DNA from: Acidimicrobiales bacterium
Lineage (GTDB): Bacteria; Actinomycetota; Acidimicrobiia; Acidimicrobiales; Poriferisodalaceae
Length of the DNA: 64,000 nt
Assembly (NCBI GenBank): GCA_041394185.1
Contig: JAWKIQ010000006.1
Span: 1-64,000 of the forward strand
Direction: 5' to 3'
This document shows positions 43,379 through 53,151 of this stretch, one piece after another (within the stretch, counting starts at the first letter, position 1; each line of letters opens with the position of its first letter). The notes under the pieces were generated by a model, which was not told the DNA's origin, searched no databases, and was given only the letters and a program-made list of their open reading frames with translations. The position numbers were made by a program, and so were the translations under genes.

Positions 43379-45286
43379 CTAGGAATGTGACTGCCACATC
43401 GCGAACATCTCGGCATAGCGCCCGCCCTGGGTCACCAACTCGTCGTGCGAGCCCAACTCGACCACCCCGCCGTCGGCGATGACGGCGATGCGATCCGCTT
43501 TGCGGGCGGTGGCCAGCCGGTGGGCGATGATCACCGCCGTCCGCCCCTCTAGCAGCTTGTCGAGTGCAGCTTCGATTCGGGCTTCGGAACGAAGGTCGAG
43601 CGAGCTGGTGGCTTCGTCGAGCACCAGCACTCGCGGCCCCGCCAAGAAAGCCCGTCCCAGCGCCAGCAGCTGACGCTCGCCCGCGGACAGCGAGAGCCCA
43701 CGTTCGTGCACCAGCGAGTCGAGGCCGTCGCCCAACTGGTCGATCAGCTCGGACAACCCGACCAGCTCGACGGCCTGCAACAGCCGCTCGTCGGAAGCGT
43801 CGGGGTCGGCGAAGGCCAGATTGTCGCGAATGGTGCCGTTGAACAGGAACGGCTCTTGGGGCACAACACCCAGTTGGCTCCGCAGAGATCGCAGGGTCAC
43901 CCGCGACAGATCGTGCCCGTCGATGGTGATGGCTCCCGACTGGGGGTCATGGAAACGCACGACCAGCTTGGCGATGGTGCTCTTGCCGGCACCGGTCTCG
44001 CCGACGAGGGCCACGGTCTGGCCTGCCTCGATCACCAGATCGACATCGCGCAGCACGGGTTTGGCGGGGTCATAACCGAACGTGACGCCGTGCAGCTCGA
44101 TGCGACCCTCGATGGGTGGCAGCTCGTAGGCATCGGGGACCTCGGCGACCGATGGCTCGGTGTCGAGCACCTCTGCCAGCTTGCGCATGGCAGCCGTGCC
44201 TTGTTGATAGGTGTTGTACAACTGCACCAACTGCTGAATGGGGGCGAAGAACACCGTCACATACAGCACGAAGGCCGCCAACTCGCCCAGCTCGAGTCGG
44301 CCGTCGAGCACCGCCTTGCCGCCGATGGCCAACACAACCGCCTGGGCCACCACACCCACCGCCTCCGACGACGGACCATAGATGGCTCCAACCTTGGTGG
44401 TGTAGAAGTTGGCGTCGCGGTACTTACCCACGATCTCGCGATGAATCTCAGCGTTGCGCTGGCGGCGGTTGAGAGCGGTGACCACCCTGATGCCAGCGAG
44501 GTTCTCGGACAGGTCGGCCAACACCTCGGCGATGCGGTCCCTGACCGTGTCGTAGCCGCGCTCTGAGACCCGGCGAAACCACAGCGTCAGCGCCAGCAGG
44601 GGCGGCACCACTACGAAGATGACCACCGCAGCCAACACCGGGTCGTAGGCGAACAGGATGCCGGTGACCACGATCAGGGTCAGCGCCTGCACGAACAGGT
44701 TGGTGAAGCCGTCGATGACCAGCTGGGTGATTGCGTCGATGTCGCTGGTCATGCGGCTCATCAGCACGCCGGCCTTGGACTCGGTGTACCAATCGAGTGA
44801 CAGGCGCTGGAAGTGGCTGAACACCCTGATGCGCAGGCTGTACATGACACCTTCGCCCAGTCGTGAGGTGAACATGATGCGGGCTCGGTTGACCACCGCG
44901 TTCACCGCCACTGCCGCGATGTAGACGATGACCACGATCACCAAGGCTCGCTTGTCGCCCGGTGTCACGCCCTTGTCGATGCCGATCTGGGTCAGCATCG
45001 GCCCCAGTTGCATGGTGACGGTCTCGACGACGAGCAGCAGCAGAGCGATGGCCACCGCACCCCAGCGATCGCGGAACAACTGGGTGAGCGACAGACGCGA
45101 CGGTCCAGGGTGAACCGGGTCGAAGTCGATTTGAGGGTCGGGGTGTTTGGGCTCGCGCTCGAGGATCTCGTTGGCCTTGGCTTCCAACTCGGCCGGCACA
45201 CCTGCGAACGGCAACCCAGCCGCGGCCGAGGTCTGGGTTCCGGAGGGCCCCGCGAACGGCGACCCGGGGGGAGGTCCCATGCCCAT
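43379..45286 (-). CDS. ABC exporter half, catalytic-site subunit
   Basis: A 635-residue protein. An N-terminal cytosolic extension (about 1-65) precedes six transmembrane helices (about 70-350) and an ATPase domain with Walker A GETGAGKST, Walker B VLVLDEATSSLD with the catalytic Glu, and an off-consensus signature LSAGE. The start ATG shares one base with the stop of the partner half (TGATG). Together the two genes encode a heterodimeric type IV exporter for a drug, peptide or lipid. Confidence 0.92.
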   Translation of the reverse strand: MGMGPPPGSPFAGPSGTQTSAAAGLPFAGVPAELEAKANEILEREPKHPDPQIDFDPVHPGPSRLSLTQLFRDRWGAVAIALLLLVVETVTMQLGPMLTQIGIDKGVTPGDKRALVIVVIVYIAAVAVNAVVNRARIMFTSRLGEGVMYSLRIRVFSHFQRLSLDWYTESKAGVLMSRMTSDIDAITQLVIDGFTNLFVQALTLIVVTGILFAYDPVLAAVVIFVVVPPLLALTLWFRRVSERGYDTVRDRIAEVLADLSENLAGIRVVTALNRRQRNAEIHREIVGKYRDANFYTTKVGAIYGPSSEAVGVVAQAVVLAIGGKAVLDGRLELGELAAFVLYVTVFFAPIQQLVQLYNTYQQGTAAMRKLAEVLDTEPSVAEVPDAYELPPIEGRIELHGVTFGYDPAKPVLRDVDLVIEAGQTVALVGETGAGKSTIAKLVVRFHDPQSGAITIDGHDLSRVTLRSLRSQLGVVPQEPFLFNGTIRDNLAFADPDASDERLLQAVELVGLSELIDQLGDGLDSLVHERGLSLSAGERQLLALGRAFLAGPRVLVLDEATSSLDLRSEARIEAALDKLLEGRTAVIIAHRLATARKADRIAVIADGGVVELGSHDELVTQGGRYAEMFAMWQSHS

Positions 45287-47073
45287 CAGGCGACCTCGAT
45301 TTCGCTGTCGAGAACCGCACGGTACAGCGGTTCGGTTTCCAGCAGAGCCTGGTGGGTGCCGATGGCTATGACCTTGCCGTCACCAAGGAGGGCAACCCGG
45401 TCGGCCAACGCGATGGTCGAAAGGCGGTGGGCGATGATGATGGTGGTGCGGGCCTCGAGCAGGGCCTCCAGCGCCGTGTGTATCTGGGCTTCGACCTGCA
45501 CATCGATGGCGCTGGTGGCGTCGTCGAGAACCACGACCGGAGGGTTTGCCAGCAGCACCCGCGCGATGGCGATTCGCTGGCGCTGGCCGCCTGACAGGTC
45601 ATAGCCCCGCTCGCCGACGACGGTGTCGTAGCCGTTCGTGAGAGCGCTGATGAACCCGTCGGCCTGTGCAGCACGAGCCGCCTCGACGACTTGTTCGCGC
45701 GTGGCGTCTGGCCTGGCGTACGCGATGTTGTCGTGGACGCTGGCCGAGAACAGGAATGGTTCGTCAGGCACCAGACCCACGGTGTCCCTGAGGCTCTTGA
45801 ACGTGAGGTCTTTGACATCTTGCCCGTCGACCAGCACCGAGCCCTCGGTGGCGTCGTAGAACCTCAGCAACAACCTGGGGATCGTCGACTTTCCGCTGCC
45901 GGTTGCGCCCACCAGGGCGACCCGTTCGCCAGGCTCGATGGTGAGGTCGAGGCCATCCAGCACCTTCACCGGCTCGGCCACGCTGGCACCACCGATGGTC
46001 TCGGTGCCATACGAGAACCCGACCGACCGGAACTCGATGCGGCCCTTGGGGTCGATCAGGTCGATGGCCCCTGGGCGTTCGACCACCGTGGGAGCCTCGT
46101 CGAGGATCTCGAAGATGCGCTCGGCAGACGCCTTGGCTCGCTGGGCCAACATGATGATCATTCCCAGGAACCGGAACGGCGCCTGCAGGACGACGATGTA
46201 CACGTTGAACGCCACCAGGTCACCGATGGACAGGTTGCCGTCGATGACCTGCAGCCCGCCGTACAGCAACACCAGCGCCAGCGCCAGACGCGGCAGGTTC
46301 TCGATGATGGGGTTGTGGTTGGCGCGGGCCCGCTGCTGTTCGAGGTTGGCCCACCGCAACCGCTCGGCCGCCCGGGCCAGTGCGTCGATCTGGCGCCTCT
46401 CGGCCGCGAAAGACTTGACCACGCGCACGCCGTTGACGTTCTCGTCGACGATCGACGCAATCTCGGCCATGCGTCCCTGGACTATCCACGACTGGGGAAA
46501 CATGATGTCTCGGAGGCGTCGGCCCACCAGGTAGACGCCGGGCATCGTGGCCAGAGCGATCAGCGTCAGCGTGACGTCGATGCTGAACATGATGACCAAC
46601 GCCATGGCGAAGCTGACCAACTGCACGGCCATCAACGGGGCGAAGGCAAAGAACATCTGGATCGAACGGATGTCGCTGTTGGCGCGGCTGATTATCTGGC
46701 CGGACTGAACCCGGTCGAAGAACGAGAACGACAGCCGCGACAGGTGGTCCTGGATCAGCGTTCGCATCTGATACTCGAGCTTGAACGCCATCGTGTACAG
46801 GCCATAGCGATAGCCGAAGGTCAACAGTGCCCGCACGACCCCCAGCACGACCAGGGTCACCACCAAGGGCCACAGCGCCCTGCTTTGGCTCTCTAGCGCC
46901 GTGTCGATGGCGCTGCGCAACACCAGCGGTATCGAAACTCCGATGGCCATGGAGCCCACCGCGGCGAGCAAGGCCAGCGACAACCGCATGCGATGGGTTG
47001 CCAGCAGGGGGCCGAGCCTGGCTAACCAGCCGCGGTCTGGTGCCCCGATCCTGGAGTCATCTGGCATTGGCAT
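45286..47073 (-). CDS. ABC exporter half, degenerate-site subunit
   Basis: A 595-residue protein with six transmembrane helices and an ATPase domain. Walker A is GATGSGKST, the signature LSGGQ is canonical, but Walker B reads VVVLDDATSAID, with Asp where the catalytic Glu normally stands. This is the pattern of heterodimeric exporters such as TM287/288 and BmrCD. Its first bases overlap the MarR gene by 17 bases, which suggests MarR-controlled expression of both halves. Confidence 0.92.
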   Translation of the reverse strand: MPMPDDSRIGAPDRGWLARLGPLLATHRMRLSLALLAAVGSMAIGVSIPLVLRSAIDTALESQSRALWPLVVTLVVLGVVRALLTFGYRYGLYTMAFKLEYQMRTLIQDHLSRLSFSFFDRVQSGQIISRANSDIRSIQMFFAFAPLMAVQLVSFAMALVIMFSIDVTLTLIALATMPGVYLVGRRLRDIMFPQSWIVQGRMAEIASIVDENVNGVRVVKSFAAERRQIDALARAAERLRWANLEQQRARANHNPIIENLPRLALALVLLYGGLQVIDGNLSIGDLVAFNVYIVVLQAPFRFLGMIIMLAQRAKASAERIFEILDEAPTVVERPGAIDLIDPKGRIEFRSVGFSYGTETIGGASVAEPVKVLDGLDLTIEPGERVALVGATGSGKSTIPRLLLRFYDATEGSVLVDGQDVKDLTFKSLRDTVGLVPDEPFLFSASVHDNIAYARPDATREQVVEAARAAQADGFISALTNGYDTVVGERGYDLSGGQRQRIAIARVLLANPPVVVLDDATSAIDVQVEAQIHTALEALLEARTTIIIAHRLSTIALADRVALLGDGKVIAIGTHQALLETEPLYRAVLDSEIEVA

Positions 47074-47494
47074 CTCGAGCGCGGTTCAGTGGTCCTATCC
47101 AGCGCGCCAACCATTCGAGCAGCTCGTAGTCGAAGTAGCCGTCGGGTTCGGAGGCCAGTTGTTGCAGGCGTTGCGCAGCGGCACGACGACCGTTGTCGAG
47201 GGCCGCGCGACCCTCGTCTGTGATGTACAGGTTCACCCGGCGCCTGTCGCAGTCGTCCGGGATGCGCTGCACCAGGTTGCGGTTGGCCAAACCGTCGACC
47301 AGAGCGGTCAGCGACGGCGGCTTTATCTGGGCCTTGCGGGCCAGGTCGCTGGCGGTGTCGGTTGTGGTCTCGAGGTGCAACAAGAGGCGGAACTGGGGGA
47401 GGGTCAGCTCGGCATCGGCGAGGGTGCGCTCGATGTGTCGTGCCAACCGGGCACCCGCCTCGGCCGCTCGCAGCATGGTGTCCTCGCTCGACAT
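47057..47494 (-). CDS. MarR-family regulator
   Basis: A 145-residue winged-helix protein: LTLPQFRLLLHLETTTDTASDLARKAQIKPPSLTALVDGLANRNLVQRIPDDCDRRRVNLYIT holds the recognition helix and the wing (DDCDRRRVN). It heads the exporter operon, overlapping it by 17 bases, so it probably represses it until a ligand binds. Confidence 0.9.
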   Translation of the reverse strand: MSSEDTMLRAAEAGARLARHIERTLADAELTLPQFRLLLHLETTTDTASDLARKAQIKPPSLTALVDGLANRNLVQRIPDDCDRRRVNLYITDEGRAALDNGRRAAAQRLQQLASEPDGYFDYELLEWLARWIGPLNRARDANAR

Positions 47495-47560
47495 GGGCCA
47501 GAAGGGTAGCCACTGGCGCGGCAGCGCACCGCATGCGCGAGTGGCCGCCCGGTACGATCC

Positions 47561-48871
47561 TTGCCCATCGACGGTTGGCTCGGATTCCTGGCGGTGGCGC
47601 TACTCATCGCGGTGAACGCATTGTTCGTCGCAGGCGAGTTCGCGCTGGTGGCTGCAGATGCGGCCCGTATCAACGCGCTCGGCGCCGAGGGGGGTAGGCG
47701 GGCGCGGGTGGTCGCCGGCCTGCGCAGGCGTCTCAGCTTTCACCTGTCCGGAGCTCAGCTGGGCATCACCTTGTCGTCTCTGGTCCTGGGTTTCGTGGCC
47801 CAAGACACCATCGGCAGCTTCCTGGGATTCATCCCGGGCATCGAGGCCGACGGTGCCAGCACTGCAGCGCTGGCACTGCTGGTGGCAACCGTTTCGCAGT
47901 TGCTGTTCGGCGAGTTGATCCCGAAGAATCTGGCGATCGCCAGGCCCGAGGGTGTTTCGCTGTTCTTGGCTCCGATCCTGGCCGCATATGGCAAGTTCGC
48001 CAGCCCTGTGATCCGGTCGTTCGACGCGTCGGCCAACTGGCTCGTCAGGCGCATGGGCGTCGAGCCCGCGGAAGAGTTGTCGTCTACCAGGTCTCGCGAG
48101 GAGCTTGCCTACGTCATCAAGAACAGCAGTGTGCAAGGCACGATGGCAGATGACGTTCTGGTGCGCCTGGAGCGGGTCATTCGCTTCGGCGACCGCAACG
48201 TGGCCGACATCTTGATCCCGCGGGCCGACGTAGTGGCCGTCAGGGCGGTTTCGCCGCTGGCCGACCTGACCGCGCTTTCCATCGAGACCGGACGATCGCG
48301 CTTCCCGGTCATTGGCGACGATCTGGACGACCTGCGCGGCATGGTCGAGGTGACCGATGTGCTCGCGATCGAGCTGGGCGAACGTTCTGAGGCCACCGTC
48401 GAGCAGATAGCCCGCGAGCCGCTGGTCGTGCCGGAAGGGCGGGCACTCGATCGCCTGCTCGACGACTTCCGCGCCGCAGATGCCAGATTTGCCGTGGTGG
48501 TCGATGAGCATGGCGGCACCGCAGGCATCGTCACTCTGGAGGACCTGCTCGAGGAGCTGGTGGGCGAGATCGACGACGAGTACGACCAGGTCGCCGTCAC
48601 CCACACCCGCCGCGCCGGTCTGCTCGAGGTCGACGCCTCGCTGCACCTCGACGATGTGGGCGAGTTGATCGGTGATTCGCTGCCAGACGGACCCTACGAG
48701 ACCATCGGCGGATTCACCCTGTGGCTGGCGGGGCGTATTCCCTCGGTGGGTGAGAGGTTGGCGTGGGGCGATTGGGCCTTCGATGTGCTCGAGGCCGATC
48801 GGCGCCGGGTGTCGCGCATCGCAATCCGTCACGTCCCCGCCCCGGAACAAACCCCCGGAGCCAGCCGGTGA
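47561..48871 (+). CDS. CNNM/CBS-domain membrane protein (CorC/HlyC family)
   Basis: A 436-residue protein. The CNNM transmembrane region (about 1-190) has three to four helices and the family motif LSGAQLGITLSSLVLGFVA. Two CBS domains follow (about 210-335, with VVDEHGGTAGIVTLEDLLEELVGEI), then a CorC_HlyC domain (about 345-425). CNNM proteins handle Mg2+ or other cation efflux. The start is taken at TTG 47561; TACGAT (47553-47558) lies only two bases upstream, so the true start is uncertain. The paralogue follows with a GTGA overlap. Confidence 0.88.
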   Translation: MPIDGWLGFLAVALLIAVNALFVAGEFALVAADAARINALGAEGGRRARVVAGLRRRLSFHLSGAQLGITLSSLVLGFVAQDTIGSFLGFIPGIEADGASTAALALLVATVSQLLFGELIPKNLAIARPEGVSLFLAPILAAYGKFASPVIRSFDASANWLVRRMGVEPAEELSSTRSREELAYVIKNSSVQGTMADDVLVRLERVIRFGDRNVADILIPRADVVAVRAVSPLADLTALSIETGRSRFPVIGDDLDDLRGMVEVTDVLAIELGERSEATVEQIAREPLVVPEGRALDRLLDDFRAADARFAVVVDEHGGTAGIVTLEDLLEELVGEIDDEYDQVAVTHTRRAGLLEVDASLHLDDVGELIGDSLPDGPYETIGGFTLWLAGRIPSVGERLAWGDWAFDVLEADRRRVSRIAIRHVPAPEQTPGASR

Positions 48872-49905
48872 CCGCCGGGATGCTGGCCATCAGCGGCCTG
48901 TTGATCGTGGTCAACGGCTTCTTCGTGGGTGTCGAGTTCGCAGCGTTGGGTGCCCGCCGCGCAGATATCGACAGCCGGGCCGAGTCTGGGGCGAGGTCGG
49001 CGCTGGCAGCCCAACGTCTGCAGACCGACCTGGGGGCCACACTTGGGGGTGCCCAGTTGGGCATCACGATGGCCTCGCTGCTGCTGGGCATGATCGCCGA
49101 GCCCACCATCGCTCACAAGCTCGAGCCGCTGTTGCACGACTTGGGCGCGGGCGAGGCGCTGGTGCACCCGATCTCGTTCGCCGTCGCGTTGTCGATCGTG
49201 GCCTATCTGCACATGGTCGTCGGGGAGATGGTGCCCAAGAGCCTGGCCATCGCATCACCGGAGGGCGCGCTGGTGGCCATAGCCCTGCCCATGAGGGCGT
49301 TCGTGTGGCTGGTGCGACCTCTGAACACGGTCCTGACCCAACTATCCAACCTGTTCCTGCGTCTGATCAGGGTCGAGCCGAAGAACGAGCTCGACGGTGC
49401 GGCCACCACCGCCGAGCTGCTTTCGATGGTCGAGAACTCGGCCGCCGAAGGGCTCATAGACGAAGACGACGTCACACTGATCGGCGCAGCGGTGGCCTTT
49501 GGTCAGTTGACGGTGGAGCAGGTCATGGTGCCGATAGAGGACGTCGTCGCCGTTCCCATCTCGGCTTCGGCCCAAGAGGTCGAGCAGACCATGGTCGACA
49601 CCAATCACGCGCGCCTGGTGGTCTACGAAGAGAACATCGGTGCGGTGCGCGGTTTCGTTCACGGCAAGGACCTGCTGCATCTGACCCCCGCGTCTCGCCA
49701 GGCGCCTCTGCGGCAGCGCCATGTGCGACCCATGGTGCGGGTACCCGTCGGCTCGTCTCTGCCGGAGGTGCTTCTGGCGATGCGTCGGTCGAGGATCCAT
49801 CTCGGACTGGTCGTCGAAGATGGGCGCTCGATCGGCGTGGTGAGCCTCGATCGAGTGTTGGCCGAACTGGTGAGCGCCGACAACGGGTCCGATGCCGGGT
49901 CGTGA
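48868..49905 (+). CDS. CNNM/CBS-domain membrane protein, short paralogue
   Basis: A 345-residue protein with the CNNM membrane region (LGGAQLGITMASLLLGMIA, VVGEMVPKSLAIASPEG) and two CBS domains, but no C-terminal CorC_HlyC domain. The GTG start overlaps the stop of the longer paralogue (GTGA), so the two are coupled and may form a heterodimer. This tandem is common in actinobacteria. Confidence 0.88.
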   Translation: MTAGMLAISGLLIVVNGFFVGVEFAALGARRADIDSRAESGARSALAAQRLQTDLGATLGGAQLGITMASLLLGMIAEPTIAHKLEPLLHDLGAGEALVHPISFAVALSIVAYLHMVVGEMVPKSLAIASPEGALVAIALPMRAFVWLVRPLNTVLTQLSNLFLRLIRVEPKNELDGAATTAELLSMVENSAAEGLIDEDDVTLIGAAVAFGQLTVEQVMVPIEDVVAVPISASAQEVEQTMVDTNHARLVVYEENIGAVRGFVHGKDLLHLTPASRQAPLRQRHVRPMVRVPVGSSLPEVLLAMRRSRIHLGLVVEDGRSIGVVSLDRVLAELVSADNGSDAGS

Positions 49906-50236
49906 GACCACAGACACCTTCCAGATCGTCTATGGGTTCGCGCTCGCGTTGATGGTGGTTGTGACCGGCTCGGGTGCTGCCACCATCTTGCTGGGCGATT
50001 CGCTGGGGGGATGGGTCGGCCGCAACTCCGAGGCGTGGGTGCTGGCCCTGTTGGTGCCGCTGCACTGGGAAGTGTTGGTGCCCGACTTCGACCCGAACGC
50101 TCCCGATCCGGGCGCCACACCTCGCTTCGGTGGGGCGATTGCTCCGGTCGGCACCGTCGTGGCCATGTTGGGTTTGGCGCTGGTGCTCGAGATCGATGCG
50201 CGGCAGCGGCGCTGGGACTTGGGCCGGCCATCGTGA
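49892..50236 (+). CDS. Small membrane protein of unknown function
   Basis: A 114-residue protein with three hydrophobic segments (about 14-34, 45-62 and 85-105) and a polar loop (VPDFDPNAPDPGATPRF). No family recognised. It overlaps the CNNM paralogue upstream and the next membrane gene (GTGA). Confidence 0.6.
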   Translation: MPGRETTDTFQIVYGFALALMVVVTGSGAATILLGDSLGGWVGRNSEAWVLALLVPLHWEVLVPDFDPNAPDPGATPRFGGAIAPVGTVVAMLGLALVLEIDARQRRWDLGRPS

Positions 50237-50559
50237 CCTGGGCCGAAGCCTTCCTGGCGTCTGCGGTGATTGCTGCCTACCTGGCTTGGAGCCGCGGATA
50301 CCTGGGGTTTGGGTCATCACCTCGGGGCGGGTCCGCAGTGGTTGGCTTCTCGCGCCGGGTGATCCTGTACCTGGTGTTGACCGGCTATGGGCTGGCGGTG
50401 TTGTTCGACTTCCAGATCGGGTGGGTCAGGGACAACGCCGAGGCCCATTGGGCGATTCTGGCCGCCGCTCTGTGGTTCGATCTGATCGCAGGCAGGCGAG
50501 GACACGCGGAGCGGTCATCGCTGCAATGTGGTTTGTGGGGCTCTTGGCCATTCCGTTGA
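50233..50559 (+). CDS. Small membrane protein of unknown function
   Basis: A 108-residue protein with three hydrophobic segments and start GTG 50233 overlapping the previous stop. Its last 15 residues lie in a frame that overlaps the next small ORF, so a frameshift joining the two is possible. Confidence 0.5.
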   Translation: MTWAEAFLASAVIAAYLAWSRGYLGFGSSPRGGSAVVGFSRRVILYLVLTGYGLAVLFDFQIGWVRDNAEAHWAILAAALWFDLIAGRRGHAERSSLQCGLWGSWPFR

Positions 50560-50723
50560 TCTCTAGCTCGGAAGTGTTCGAGCAGGGCGTCTTCGACGGG
50601 ACGATCTTCGACAACGCCTCGGTGTGGCTAGGGCGCACGACCGAGGCCAACATCGCGGCTGCGCTCGTGTCGGCATATTTCTGGGTCCGTTCGGGATGGG
50701 TGAGGCTTCCGGGTCGAAGGTGA
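50526..50723 (+). CDS. Short single-helix membrane ORF
   Basis: A 65-residue ORF starting MWFVGLLAIPLISSSEVF, with one hydrophobic segment at the N-terminus and a second near residue 50. GGAG lies 15 bases upstream, rather far. Either a separate small gene or the shifted end of the preceding one. Confidence 0.4.
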   Translation: MWFVGLLAIPLISSSEVFEQGVFDGTIFDNASVWLGRTTEANIAAALVSAYFWVRSGWVRLPGRR

Positions 50724-50782
50724 CACCACTCTGGGTGGCCGACCTACCGCTCGGCCACTACAGGGCGTAAGCTCCTCCAACT

Positions 50783-52112
50783 GTGCTCCGTCGTGTCGCA
50801 CTGATCGTTCTGGCCGCCGTCTTGTTGATCGGCACTCCGGCCTCGGCACAGTCCGAGCTCGACCAGGCGCGATCGAGCCGAGGCCGCCGCTGCGGCTGCC
50901 GACGACGCTCGCGACGCCGCAGCCGACGCCCAGGCCCGTGCCGATGCGCTGGCCGAGCGGCTCGAAGAGTCTGTTCACGCGGCCGAAGACATCGACTCGA
51001 GGGTTGCGGTGGTCGAGGCCAGGCGACGAGCTGCGCTGGCCGAACGAGACGAGCTTCACGACGAGGTCGAAAACCTCCTGGTGCTGCAATACGTGTTCGT
51101 CGAGCGGGTCGAGGGCGACATCGCGTCGTCGGTTACCCCCGACGAGCAGGTGAGGGCTTCGGCTCTGGCTCGCTACGCAACCTTTGGTGTGGGCAACGAC
51201 ATCGATCGCTACCGAACCGTTCTGGACGACTTGGCAGCCGCAGAAGAGGAACTCGCGGCGCTGAGGGCCGAGCTGGACGCCGCAGTGGCCGAACTCGAAA
51301 ACCGCAACGATCAACTCAACATCGAGCTCGAGGAGATCAACCGGCAACTCGACATCGCCGAGGAGCGCGAGGCCGAATACCAACGAGAGGTCTCCAGGCT
51401 CGAAGAAGAAGAGCGCCGCCGGATCGAGGAAGAGCGCCGACGTCGCGAAGAGCAGAGGCGAGCCGAGCTGGCGGCTCGACGGGCGGCCGAGGAGGAAGCC
51501 CGCCGGGCAGCCGCGGCCACATCGACGACGACCACAACGACCACCACCACGACCACGACAACCGTCGCACCCGAAGAACCGGCAGGAGGCGAACCAGACA
51601 CCGGCGCCGAGCCCGACGCGGGTGAACCCGACGACACTGGCGCCGAGCCCGACGCGGGTGAACCCGACGACACCGGCGCCCCCGACGACGGCGCAGGTGC
51701 CCCCGATGGCGGTTCGGCTGGCGGCGGATTTCTCTGCCCGATCGGCGGCCCGACAACGTTCTACGACACATGGGGTGCGGCCCGCAGCGGGGGCAGACGA
51801 CACAAGGGTGTCGACATGTTCGCAACCCGGGGCACACCGGTCGTGGCCCCCGTGTCGGGCACCGTGAGGCATCGCAACAACTCTCTCGGCGGGCTGAGCT
51901 TCTACCTCGATGGCGACGACGGCAACCGCTACTACGGTGCCCACCTCGATTCGTATGGCGCCGATGGTTACGTATCGGCCGGCACCGTGGTCGGCACCGT
52001 GGGCAACACCGGTAATGCCCGCTACACGTCTCCGCACCTACACTTTGAGGTCATGCTCGGAGGCAGCAGCAGCGTCAACCCAACCCCGTACGTGCGGGCC
52101 GCTTGTGGCTGA
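50783..52112 (+). pseudogene. M23 peptidase with a frameshift after the signal peptide
   Basis: GTG 50783 opens a clean signal peptide (VALIVLAAVLLIGTPASAQ) followed by SELDQA. One extra base, probably the C at 50870, then moves the real coding frame: from 50871 it continues DRAEAAAAADDARDAA and runs to 52112. The continued protein has a long coiled coil, a Thr-rich stretch (about 14 consecutive Thr), a 12-residue repeat (DTGAEPDAGEPD) and an M23 domain with HKGVDMF, YYGAHLD and HLHFEV, all catalytic residues intact. From ATG/GTG codons after the shift the protein would lack a signal peptide. Either a sequencing or assembly error or a recent inactivation; intact domains favour the first. Confidence 0.8.
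51597..51680 (+). repeat. 36-bp tandem repeat inside the M23 gene
   Basis: Units start at 51597, 51633 and (partial) 51669, each beginning GACAC[CT]GGCGCC, and encode DTGAEPDAGEPD. They sit in the linker before the peptidase domain and probably vary in number. Confidence 0.75.
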
Positions 52113-53151
52113 GCCGAACCCCGGGCCAGCGGCCGCGTCCGAACCCACCGCCGATCCGAGGTCGGCAGAGCGCGCTGTTCAGATCATCCAGCAGGCGACG
52201 GGGACGGCCCCGGCCGAGGTCAGGCGGCTCAGCGGTGGGGCGTCTCGCACCACCTGGATGGTCGAACTCGGCCGGTCCGGCGCCGAACCCGAGGCTGGCA
52301 TGGCCGTTCTGCAGGTGGCGTCCAGACCCGACCCGCCCGCCAACTCCGACGCCGCCGTTCAAGCCTTGGTCATAGAGGCAGCGCGCGCCCGCGGCGTGCC
52401 GGTGCCGCCTGTGCTCGCCTCTTCTCCACGTGTCGTCGACCCTCCCGCTGGGGTGCCGATCGAGTCGTGGTTGCTGATGAGTCACATCGAGGGGGAAACC
52501 ATCGCCAGGCGCATCCTGCGCGACGACACATTCTCGACCGCCAGAACACGTTTCACCGAACAGTGCGCCCGGGCCCTCGCCCGCATCCACTCGATCGACG
52601 ATGCCGGTGTGCTCGAGGTGCTCGAACCCGAAGACGCCCTGGTGCGCTATCGCGAGGCCCTCGACGATCTGGGCCACCCATCGCCGGCTTTCGAACTGGG
52701 CTTTCGTTGGCTCGAGGCCCAACGGCCGCAAGCGCGCCGCCAGACGGTCGTGCACGGCGACTTCAGGCTGGGAAATGTGCTGGTTGGGCCCGACGGCCTG
52801 AACGCTGTGCTCGACTGGGAGCTCGCCCACATCAGCAGCCCGGCCGAAGACCTCGGATGGCTGTGTGTCAGGGCTTGGCGCTTCGGCGGGCCGGGTGTGG
52901 TGGCCGGTATGGGCGACATCGATTCGCTGGTGGCCGCGTACCGCGACGAGTGCCAGACATTGGGCGTCGACGCCGATGTGGACGCCCAATCGGTTCGTTG
53001 GTGGATGGTCGTGGGCACCCTCAAGTGGGGCATCATGTGTGTCACCCAGGCGGCGCGTTATCTGCTCGACACGGGCGGGACTCACGAGCACGCCGCCATC
53101 GGCCGGCGGGTTGCCGAGAACGAGTGGGATCTGCTGGAGCTGATCAGATGA
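52105..53151 (+). CDS. Aminoglycoside-phosphotransferase-fold kinase
   Basis: A 348-residue protein of the APH/choline-kinase fold. The catalytic loop is VVHGDFRLGNVLV (about 217-229), the metal motif VLDWELAHISSPAEDLGWL. It belongs to the group found beside acyl-CoA dehydrogenases and DUF6285 proteins, not to resistance enzymes. GTG 52105 overlaps the peptidase end by eight bases. Confidence 0.85.
   Translation: MAEPNPGPAAASEPTADPRSAERAVQIIQQATGTAPAEVRRLSGGASRTTWMVELGRSGAEPEAGMAVLQVASRPDPPANSDAAVQALVIEAARARGVPVPPVLASSPRVVDPPAGVPIESWLLMSHIEGETIARRILRDDTFSTARTRFTEQCARALARIHSIDDAGVLEVLEPEDALVRYREALDDLGHPSPAFELGFRWLEAQRPQARRQTVVHGDFRLGNVLVGPDGLNAVLDWELAHISSPAEDLGWLCVRAWRFGGPGVVAGMGDIDSLVAAYRDECQTLGVDADVDAQSVRWWMVVGTLKWGIMCVTQAARYLLDTGGTHEHAAIGRRVAENEWDLLELIR

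Noticed and set aside
51597..51680. CRISPR array
   Set aside because: 36-bp units are adjacent without spacers and encode an in-frame 12-residue repeat.
51009..52112. Intact cytosolic M23 protein starting at 51009
   Set aside because: The coiled coil continues upstream in the same frame to 50871, and a signal peptide precedes it one base out of frame.
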